From: Xestospongia muta
Taxonomy: Eukaryota > Porifera > Demospongiae > Haplosclerida > Petrosiidae
Length of the DNA stretch: 64,000 nucleotides
Direction of reading: 5' to 3'
Assembly (NCBI GenBank): GCA_963693285.1
Contig: OY848918.1
Coordinates: 744,001 to 808,000, forward strand
Below the pieces are notes generated by a model that made no database searches, was not told the origin of the DNA, and saw only the letters and a list, made by a program, of their open reading frames with translations. A program made the translations under genes and the position numbers. Below, one piece after another: positions 27,454 through 38,288 of the stretch. The stretch's first letter is position 1; every line of letters starts with the position of its first letter.

Positions 27454-30400
27454 TTATAAGTATGTAGTAGTAGTATTATCTCTTGGTAACTGATGATCTC
27501 TCATAACAAGACCTACAATAAAGTCATATTATGTAATATATTATAAGAGTACTTACTGTCATGATAGTTCTTAGGAGAGTCTTCTTCAATATGACCAGGT
27601 AATGATCCTTCATTATGATATCCTATCTGGTATTGAGGTGATACCAATATTGTCTCTACTTCACTGGTCCTGGTAAGAGAAGGAGATGTTAGTCCTCCAG
27701 TGATATCTTTATCATTGGACATTTGTTTGGTAGTATCTGATGTCTTGTTAGTTTTAGCTGGTATAGGAGATGGTATATCATCATCCTGTACATTAGCTGG
27801 TATAGGAGGTGGTATATCATTATCTTGTACATTAGCTGGTATAGGAGGTGGTATATCATCATCTTGTACATTAGCTGGTATTATAGTAACACTAGGTATT
27901 GATGGCTCTATATCATCATACAATGGAGGATGTTGTTCTGTTTTTGGTGGAAAATGAAGTATATCAGAGTACACTACTCTATCGCTAGATGGGGGAGGAG
28001 CTTGAGGTCGCTTCTTTGAAAATTTCTGAAGATCTTGATAAACGATGTGCTCCTTTTTCTGTAAAGATTACAAAAATATAACAATATTATTATATTAATA
28101 TATGTTATAATTACCCTATCATCATGATGACAAGTCTCTGTTAATTCATGATCTCTCTATAACAATAATAATATCAATAATGTATCATATAATAACTTAC
28201 TAATGGACTACCATTAGTGTCTGTTAAACAATACTTTCCTAAGAACAGATATATTAGTAATACAGTAGAGTGTGTATACATTTACTTTTCCATATATTGA
28301 CTCCAACTACTACAACTATGATAATAATAAGAACAAGCACAATTAATGGAACTGCAGTAGCAAGAATTATAACTAAATAAAATAATAGATATAAAAAATA
28401 TAAAACAAATGTTTATCTTACTGGGAGAAGTTTTTGTTTTTATTCCAGTAGCAGGAGATGATGTCACTGTTATAAATATACATCAGTAACAATGAACATT
28501 CTGTGTTTAATATTAACTTACTAGATATAACAATATCTCTTAATATTATAGCTGGTAATATTGATGTTAGTGGTATATCATTCTCCACATCATATACATA
28601 GACTGTATAATTACCAGCTGGGAGATTATCAATACAACCTCGTACAGTAAAATCACTTGGACTGTTTTTAACAAATGTTTTGTTCATTGAAGTCACTCCA
28701 ATCACACTAACAAAACATGACTTAGCAGATGGAGCAGGTGAAAATACACACTCCACACATATAGAATTACCATTAGGGTAAGCAGTAGCATTTATAACAT
28801 CATATGTACCTATATCATATAATAATATCAATATATTACATAATATCACTATCTCTTACTTAAAGTATGTATCAATGGATTACTCTGTCCAGCATTATTA
28901 CTGAAGATAATAGTGAGAGTACAGAATTGATGTTGAGGAGCTGACAGTGGTTGATTATCTGTTATGTTCTTAGGTTGACTTGAATATTCTACCAGATATG
29001 TTTTATTAAATATAACTACATTATCACATTGTACAGTGATTGTAACATTCTCTGGAGCTTCAGATGAACATTCCAGAATAATCTACAGTAACTATGGTAT
29101 TCATATAGTAACCACTATTGTATAGACTCACTGGTATATTAAACATCAAATTGACTTCATTATTTATATAGGACAGAATAGTAAATGTAGTATTTTCTTT
29201 GGCAGATCTTGGAGCTAATGACATGATAAAATAAACACACATATTAGTTATTTTAACTAACCTCTTTGAAAAGAGAAGGTACTATTGTTATGTTCTCCTT
29301 CACCCAGTTCATTTATACCATATACGGTATATGTATATCGATGACGAAACAATTCTTGATCTTCATACTTGTATTCATTTCCATTAATAGATAGATTTTG
29401 TAATAACATCTTGTTGACATTAACATATATCAGTAGTATATAGTAAGATATCTGGACTCTACTGTCTACATTAGGAGGATCCCAACTGATAGTAATAGTA
29501 GTACAGTTGTCAAGTGATGAAGAGATATTGAGAACAGAAGTAAGAAAACCTGTCTCATACAAGAGATTATATACAAACACAACATTACATGTGATATATA
29601 ACTTACCAAATGGAAATACATTGATAGTATGATCAAAATGTCCAGCTGGATTATTAACAGTTACCTCAACAAGATATGTCCTCAAGTTAACAGATGATGA
29701 TATATTAACTATTATCAGTTGATTATTAACTAAAGAGAATGTCACATCATTAGATAATGTTTGTTGTAGAACATCATTAGAGTCCTTGATATTTACTGTA
29801 ACATTAGTAGGATACTCACTAATGCATAGACCACTGACCTAACAGATGAGGAAAAATCATTATAATTATAAAAACAAATCGTCTTTAGTTTAGCAGTGTA
29901 AGCCATAGTACTATAATATGACACCATAATATAAGTAGTGTATTTAATAGACAATACATTACTGAACACTTGTACACTATAAACTAACATTGATAAACAC
30001 TTGAAATAAAATAATGTCTTCTATTATTGTTGGAACAACTGACACTGGAAGAGTTTGAGGAACTAAAATATAATAAAAATAATATAATTTGTAATATAAT
30101 ATATATATATATACCTCTAGCAATATAGAACATGACATTATTACTATCCCCTAAACCAGCTCCATTAATACCAGAAACATACACAGTAGCTACATTACAA
30201 GTGTCTAGTATGTACTCAGTAGTATTAACTGTGTCTAGAAGTGTTCCTTGATCATCATTGATGTTATATCCAGTGATAGGTACATTATCCAATGTATATG
30301 GTGCAGACCACATCAGTAACACACTAGATTCATTGAGAACTCTAGCAGTTAGATCTTTAACAGGAGCTAGTAAACCTACATCAGTATATCATAATGATAT

Positions 30401-30861
30401 GACATTTATGATATTAGCTCACCTTGAATTGTTAATACAGCAACGTCACTATCTATATTCATTGGAGAACCATATGCTGTACATGATATATTAGTATTGT
30501 TATTATCTTCAAATGCTTTAGCAATTAACACTCTTCTCTTTTTCATTCCATTGAGACTGATTTGATTTTGTTGTGAAAATCCTCTGTTATTGTATATGTT
30601 ATCAATAGATAGTGACATATTATTGACATTGAAGACAATCAGATCAGCAACAGCTTCACATGTAAAATTAACTGTTGAGTTGAGAGTAGTATTGACTGAC
30701 TGAGGATGAACTGTAATATCTGTAAAATATGACGTAGTAATCATGATGATCAAATAATGACACTTACTAGCTGATTGGACATCTACAATAATAGATATTA
30801 CCACAGTGAACAAGATAAACAGCATCTTTCTGACTACTATTATAATAACAAGATAATACAT
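27454..30861 (-). CDS. R5: Ig-(FN3-X)2-Z receptor with ITIM tail and a distinct membrane exon
   Basis: Exons 30768-30861, 30423-30719, 30115-30375, 29989-30062, 29607-29838, 29262-29549, 29132-29214, 28860-29082, 28522-28809, 28422-28466, 28286-28372, 28201-28238, 28115-28156, 27557-28058 and 27454-27512 total 2613 bp (870 residues). Ectodomain as R3/R4. The stalk (SSPATGIKTKTSP) and span (ATAVPLIVLVLIIIIVVVVG) differ from R3/R4 and lack the cysteine run, so these exons were exchanged or diverged fast. Tail: HIVYQDLQKF and RVVYSDILHF (ITIM-type, 23 residues apart), PPLYDDIEPS, three 13-residue repeats (ANVQDDDIPPPIP type), and an acidic segment with IGYHNE. Predicted inhibitory-type surface receptor. 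The gene is intact. Confidence 0.9.
27757..27873 (-). repeat. 39-bp coding minisatellite in the R5 tail (3 units)
   Basis: Three tandem 39-bp units in frame, each encoding a 13-residue ANVQDDDIPPPIP-type repeat. R4 has one degenerate unit, the R6 region has four (34631-34786), and fragment pB has several decayed ones. The acidic-proline motif could bind SH3, WW or EVH1-like domains; that is inference. Confidence 0.85.
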
Positions 30862-33800
30862 GACTATATAGGACTATATGCTAGTTTGTATAATGTATAG
30901 TACTATTTAGTTGTCAGCGGTTTTATCTATATTGGTAGTTTTAGTAATTAAGAATTATACCTATTATAACATTGTAATAATTAAAGTTTTTGTTTATGTT
31001 AAAGTTTATAATAAACTACGAGGTTTAATGAACTTTTTAAACTAAAAAAGTAGTTATGACATTCACAGTAACATGTGTTAATCAACTGACATTTATTTTA
31101 TTAGATTAACTAATCACTCTTAGCAATGATGTGTTGTTTGTAGTCGGCAATCTCCTGAGCATAAGTCAATGTATAGGTATTTAAGTGGGACATTGTATTT
31201 TGAGTAAAGTAAAGATTGTATTTAGCACAGGAAAAATCCAAAACGGTGAACAGAATGGTAAAGTATATACTCCAGTCCTTATTGATTAGAGTATATATGT
31301 GATGTTTATGTGGACAATATGTGTTAGTGTGTATATTGCTCAATATTATAATTTTATGCTGATATATATTTATGGATGGTGTAACATTGTTGTATAAAGA
31401 GGAAGTGCACGGTTGTCACTACTTTTATCACAATTGTACTCATGACAGTTATAACAGGAAATAATTGCTTAGGTCAACAACAAATAGTTACAAGATAAAC
31501 AGCATTTTTCTACTATTATAATGGGCTACAAAATGTTTGGTACTTTTAAGAAAGGTGGTGTGAAACTAGTCCTATACAAGTAGTTGATTAATGATAGTAT
31601 CAGCAGATTTAGGTACCATGAGGTTCCTAATTTTCTCTTTATGATGAATGTTACATTTTTGGGTACAAACTACACACACACATATACATATCAAACATTT
31701 TATCATACATTGTTTCATGGCTCAAGAGACCCTTTCCATCTTTGCCATATACCATTTTATTTCCTATATAACAAATTTCAAAGAGAATATGGATTGACTA
31801 GGTTTGTGACAAAGTTTCTGGCTAGCAGTGCCATCCTGCATTCAAATAATTTTCATGTTTGAATAAATCTGATAAATTTGTTGGTCATTTACACATTTTA
31901 ATTGTTATATTATTTGAAAATATCTCCATGCAGTTTCCAAGTGTACAGAGATATGTTACTGTAATTCCATAACACTAATGGCTTTGATCATTTTTAGGTT
32001 TTCTCAGTACCAGACGTTTGTTAGCTTGAAGCTGATTGTTATTGTGGCACTTTACATTACAATTTTATATCTATTCTTTAAATTCATGCTTACCTTACAA
32101 GTAGACAGCTGAAGTTAGCCCCACTTTCAGACAGCAAATACCTGACATTCTTGTGGTTATTCGATTTGCGTGGGTGTTACTACATCAAAAGGTGGAGCTG
32201 TTATAATATTTTTGATTTTTTCTTAATTTATAGATTAATAATATATATGTAAATATTTTCATTTAATTAATTAGATATGAAGAAGGTGCACAAGCAATAA
32301 CAATAACAATATAATTGTTGTGTATAACATGAGAATACATACTATATTGCTGAACTGAAATTGTAATAGTCTTGTAATGTTTTGTTATTCTCTATTAATA
32401 ATTACTTCTATTATTTTTTTAGTTTTGAATATTATAGTATTTCCTGTCTTGACAATGGGTCTCATCTAATGAAACAATTATTATTAATTAATCATTGATT
32501 TATTAATTTAATGATATATTAGTATATGATTAGACAACCAATTATCAATTAGTAATAATAAAAGTCTTTTAAATTTTTGATATGGAAATGTCAAATATTC
32601 TATTCAATTATACAACAAACTGGACACCTTCTCTATTGCATTATTGCCTCTTAAACTTTTGAATCCTCATTACCTAGATTGAGACATTACAGATTATAAT
32701 TAGTGTTGATTGGACAAACAATTATTGATCATCAATAATATAAGTCTGTTTACTTTTTTATATGAATCTCTCTTGCATCATTGTCTCTTAAACATTTGAA
32801 TGTCCCACACCACTAACTGATTTTTTCATTTTTCTGTAGATACTATTGGTCAAAACACCACACCTACTTTTACAACAGTCTCAATTAGTCCTGTCCTTAG
32901 CCTACGACAGTCCATGGTAAAAGGTAGTCTGGTACCTTTGTTTGATTTTCTTGAGACAGAAGGTCTTAAATAATGAAATAAACATGTATGTCCTTCATTT
33001 CCTGTCCTGTTTTCTCTAAGTCTAAAAACAGCTCATTGGACACAGTGATATAAGTGTGCTTATATCATTTGCTGTCCCAAAAATGGAGCAAAGATACCAG
33101 ACTACCTTCACAGTTGGTGATGAGACACAATTGTATTACACAATTGTATTAATACATACAAAATATATGTGAAAATAATTAATATGGTCAACCACAAACC
33201 TTTCTATACCATAATTAACAATTTCAACAAAATGCATTTGAATATTATTAATAACATTGACCATAAACCTTAGTAAGCCAGCAATAATAATTATTTTTCC
33301 CAAAAGTTTCCATTTTTGGTGGGTAGATACACCACATCTACACTCGCAATGGTTTAAAATAAAATTTCATTCACATTATCATCATCTGGTCAGTGTGGTC
33401 GAGAAACAAGAGAAGTCTACTTTTCTAAATAATTCAGGAATCATGTCAGTACAAACTAATATCAAGACAAAGTACAACACTTTAATCTTTATCAGGTAGG
33501 AATGGCAGTATAAACTTCCCCACATAGTAACTAGAACTCAAATCCACAGTGCCATTGGAAACAAGACTATACTGTACATGTCAATACATGTTTAATGAGA
33601 CTCTACTGTGTGGCTACTATGTAGGGATTTCCATACTACCATTCCTACTGTAGTCTTGTTTGTGATGTTTGTACTGTCATCCTTATATGTTATGAAGTTT
33701 TTTATTTCCTTATATCATCATGTAGTATATCCTGACTAATTTATTTTTGGTATTAGTAATAATGTCATATTTTAGAGCTAAATATCATGATAGTTTTATT

Positions 33801-34327
33801 TCTAAGTGTACATGTTGTTATACTTCAATTCCTCAAACTGAAAGTATAACACAATAGACCAGTTTGTTATTGATACACACTATATGATATAATGAACAGA
33901 TGTAATCGTAGCTACTTAGGAATATCAACATTAACAGATGAAGTAAAATATTATAATTACTGGAGTATCTTTGTAGCTCTGGTAATATTTTGTGTATAAC
34001 GTGTTAGTAGTTTCTTTACTTAAGGAAATTAAAAATTATTTCATAAATGTGGTTATTATCATTACTGCAAAAATCAGGTAAAAACAATATAGATATTAAT
34101 GTATGATATCAGTACACAGATGTAAAATGTGTTCTGTGTTGTTGTCTCATATAAACAATTGTAAGTACAGTGATTGGCTCAAGTGTCTCCTGAGAAAATC
34201 TTGGATGAGTTTGTTTTGTTTTCATTGATTGAAGCTAATTAAAAAAAATTACATTTTGGACTTTTCATTCATTTTGCAAATTGAAAAACTACTTCTGTTA
34301 AGATAGAAATAACTGTCAAAGAATTAA
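30862..34327. repeat. Intergenic spacer E
   Basis: About 3.4 kb related to spacers C and D. The minus-strand stretch 31110-31343 (77 codons, ending IADYKQHIIAKSD) is the most open version of a block present in every spacer. About 31375-31470 on the same strand encodes a Cys/His-rich relic (CYNCHEYNCDKSS). I cannot assign either to a family; they may be exons of a co-duplicated gene that decayed. A relic of the signal exon lies near 31492-31523. Confidence 0.45.
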
Positions 34328-34712
34328 CTATAAGTATGTAGTTGTAGTATTATCTCTTAGTAACTGATGATTTCTCATAACAAGACCTACAATAAAGTTA
34401 TATTATGTAATATATTATAAGAGTACTTACTGTCATGACAGTTCTTAGGAGAGTCTTCTTCATTATGACCAGGTAATGGTCCTTCATTATGATATCCTTT
34501 CTGATGTTGAGGTGATACCAATATTGGCTCTCTTTCACTGGTACTGGTAAGAGAAGGAGATGGTAGTCCTCCAGTGATCTCTTTATCATTTGATGTCTGT
34601 TTGGTAGTATCTGATGTCTTGTTAGTTTTAGCTGGTATAGGAGGTGGTATATCATCATCTTGTACATTAGCTGGTATAGGAGGTGGTATATCATCATCTT
34701 GTACATTAGCTG
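34328..34712 (-). pseudogene. Remnant tail exons downstream of the R6 stop
   Basis: Continuation of the ancestral tail exon after the R6 TAG: remaining 39-bp repeat units, the KTNKTSDTTKQ region, the YHNE segment and a donor near 34436, then the small last exon (34328-34386, TAG stop). The ITIM-encoding front of this exon is missing. It is noncoding in the R6 model given here. However, if a donor at AGGA|GTATAA in the membrane exon were used, splicing to 34386 would be in frame and give a short tail. Confidence 0.55.
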
Positions 34713-37495
34713 CTATAGGAGGTGGTATATCGTCATCTTGTACATTAGCTGGTATAGGAGGTGGTATATCGTCATCTTGTACATTATACTCCTCTTCTTA
34801 CAACATAGTACATAACAACAACACAGTAATGGACATACTATAATGAAAAGTACAATAGCTCCACACAAAACACCAGCAAGAACATAACCCCCTATTATAT
34901 TATAAATAATATAGTAGTTATTAAACTATGTACTTACATATTGGTGGTGTTGATGTAGTTGATAATGTTGTATCCATAGTATTAATTGGTGTAGCAGCTG
35001 TTGTCAGGGTAATCATATAATTTCATTAAAATTGATAGGACAAATTAATGTGGAATACATTTCATTGTGTTTCATAGTAACAATGTAGTGAAATGTTAAA
35101 CTTACTTGTAGTAGTTGGCAATATATAATTTATTACAATATCTCTTAATATTATAGCTGGTAATATTGATGTTAGTGGTATATCATTCTCCACATCATAT
35201 ACATAGACTGTATAATTACCAGATGGGAGATTATCAATACAACCTTGTATAGTAACATCACTTGGACTGTTTTTAACAAATGTTTTGCTCATTGAAGTCA
35301 CTCCAATCACACTAACATAACATGACTTAGCAGATGGAGCAGGCGAAAATACACACTCCACACATATAGAATTACCATTAGGGTAAGCAGTAGCATTTAT
35401 AACATCATATGTACCTATATCATATAATAATATCAATATATTACATAATATCACTATCTCTTACTTAAAGTATGTATCAATGAATCACTCTGTCCAACAT
35501 TATTATTGAAAATAATAGTGAAAGTACAGAATTGATGTTGAGGAGCTGACAGAGGTTGATTATCTGCTATGTTCATAGTTTGATTTGAATATTCTACCAG
35601 ATATGTTTCATTAAATATAACTACATTATCACATTGTACAGTGACTGTAACATTCTCTGGAGCTTCAGATGAACATTCCAGAATAATCTACAGTAACTAT
35701 GCTAATCAAATAGCAACTGTTATTGGATAGACTCACTGGTATATTAAACATCAAATTGACTTTATTATTTATATAGGACAGAATAGAAAATGTAGTATTT
35801 TCTTTGGCAGATCTTGGAGCTAAAATGACGCGATAAAATAAACACACATATTAGTTATTTTAACTAACCTCTTTGAAAAGAGAACGTACTATTGTTGTGT
35901 TCTCCGTCACCCAGTTCATTTATACCATATATGGTATATGTATATCGATGACGAAATAATTCCTGATCTTCATACTTGTATTCATTTCCATTAATAGATA
36001 CATTTTGTAATAACATCTTGTTGACATCATCATATATCAGTAGTATATAATAAGATATCTGGACTCTACTGTCTACATTAGGAGGATCCCAACTGATAGT
36101 AATAGTAGTACAGTTGTCAAGTGATGAAGAGATATTGAGAACAGAAGTAAGAAAACCTGTTTCATACAAAAGATAATACACACACACAAATAACATGTAA
36201 TATATAACTTACCAAATGGAAATGATATATTGTCAATGTCATCAAACTGTCCAGCTGGATTACTAAGAGTTACTTCAACAATATATGCTCTCAAGTTAAC
36301 AGGTGATGATATATTAACAATTATCAGTTGATTATTAACTAAAGACAGTGTCACATCATAAGATAATGTTTGTTGTAGAACATCATTAGAGTCCTTGATA
36401 TTTACTGTAACATTAGTAGGATACTCACCAATACATAGACCACTGACCTAAGAGATGAGGAAAAATTATTATAACTATAAAAACAAATTGTCATAGTTAG
36501 CAGTGTAAGTCATAGTACTATAATATGATATCATAGTATAAGTATTGTATTCTATAGACAATATACTACTGAACACTTACTTGTACACTATAAACTAACA
36601 TTGATAAACACTTGAAATAAAATGATGTCTTCTATTATTGTTGGAACAACTGAGACTGGAAAAGTTTGAGGAACTAAATATAACAAAAATAATGAAGTCT
36701 CCATTTGTAATATAATATATACATATGTATGTATGTATGTATACCTCTAGCAATATTGAATGTGATGTTATTACCATCTCCTATACCAGCTCCGTTAATA
36801 CCAGAAACATACACAGTAGCTACATTACAAGCATCTAGTATGTACTCAGTAGTATTAACAGTGTCTAGAAGTGTTCCTTGATCATCATTGATGTTATATC
36901 CAGTAATAGGTACATTATCCAATGTACATGGTGCAGACCACATCAGTAAAACACTAGATTCATTGAGAACTGTAGCAGTTAGATTTTTAACTGGAGCTAG
37001 TAAACCTACATCAATATATCATAATAATATGATATCTATAACATTACTTCACCTTGTATTCTTAATACAGCAATGTTACTATCTATATTCATTGGAGAAC
37101 CAAATGCTGTACATGATATATTAGTATTGTTATTATCTTCAAATGCTTCAGCAATTAATACTCTTATCTTTGTCGTTTTGTTGTGACTGTCGTTTTGTAG
37201 TTGTTGTGAAAATCCTCTGGTATTGTACATGGTATTAATAATAGATAGTGACATATCATTGACTTTGAAGACAACCAGTTCAGCAACAGCTTCACATGTA
37301 AAATTAACTGTTGAGTTGAGAGTAGTATTGACTGACTGAGGATGAAGTGTAATCTCTATATAATGTTGTAGTAATCATGATGATCTAATAATGACACTTA
37401 CCAACAGTATGGACATCTACAATAATAGATATTACCACAGTGAGCAAGATAAACAGCATTCTTATGACTACTAATATAATAACAAGACAATACAT
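34713..37495 (-). CDS. R6: Ig-(FN3-X)2-Z receptor with fused, frame-switched short tail
   Basis: Exons 37402-37495, 37053-37355, 36745-37005, 36600-36673, 36213-36447, 35869-36156, 35737-35819, 35465-35687, 35106-35414, 34938-34997 and 34713-34891 total 2109 bp (702 residues). The ectodomain is complete. The usual acceptor of the stalk exon has lost its AG (GA at that point); an AG 15 bp further keeps the frame and costs five residues. The span (GVLCGAIVLFIIVCPLLCCC) is followed by CCKKRS. Coding then runs straight into the 39-bp repeat of the tail exon in a different frame, giving MYKMTIYHLLYQL units and a TAG at 34713-34715. The exons carrying both ITIMs are deleted. It has YxxL tyrosines but no proper ITIM. 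Confidence 0.8.
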
Positions 37496-38252
37496 GACTA
37501 TATAGGACTGTATGGTATTTTACATAATGTATAGTACTATTTAGTTTTCTGTGCTTTTACCTATATAGCTAGTGGTATCAATTAAGCATTATATCTTTAT
37601 AACATTGTAATGATCAAAGTTGTTTTGTTTTGAACCACCATGTTTAATGAGATATTTTTTAAAACTAAAAATGTAGTTGTGACAGATATAGATAACATAT
37701 GATGTTCAGAAGGCATTTAGTTTATGAAATCACTCTTAGCAATGATTTGATGTTTGTAATTGACAATCTCCTGAACGTAAGTTTAATGTATAGGTATTTT
37801 AATGGGACTTCGTGTTTGAGTAAAGTAAGAATTGATCCTATTTAGCACAGGAAATAACCAAATGCCAAACACAATGGTAAAGTGTACACTCCCTCACAGA
37901 TTATAGTACATGTGATATTTACATACAATATGTCCTTTGTATGTATATTACACAATATGAGACTTTTATACTGATATTTATTTAAGGATGGTTTAACATT
38001 GTTGTATAAAGAGGGAGTGTACAGTTGTCACTACTTCTATCACAATTGTACTCATGACAGTTATAACAGGAAATTATTGCTTGGGTCAATAGCAAATAGT
38101 CACTTTGTGGCCTACCAATCATCTGGTACTTTCAAGAAAGGTGGTGTGTAACTAGTTCTACACAAGCAGTTGATTGATGATAGTATCATCAGATTTAGGT
38201 ACCATGAAGTTCCTAATTCTCTCTTTATGATGAATGTACATTTTTGGGTACA

Positions 38253-38288
<36 letters not shown>

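Noticed and set aside
27700..27957. Gly/Ser-rich plus-strand frames over the tail repeat (also 34574-34843)
   Set aside because: Antisense of the 39-bp coding repeat; the low complexity is inherited from the proline-rich strand.
1..37495. Dscam-style mutually exclusive exon array within one giant gene
   Set aside because: Each unit has its own signal-peptide exon, promoter-like upstream sequence, membrane span and stop, so these are separate genes.
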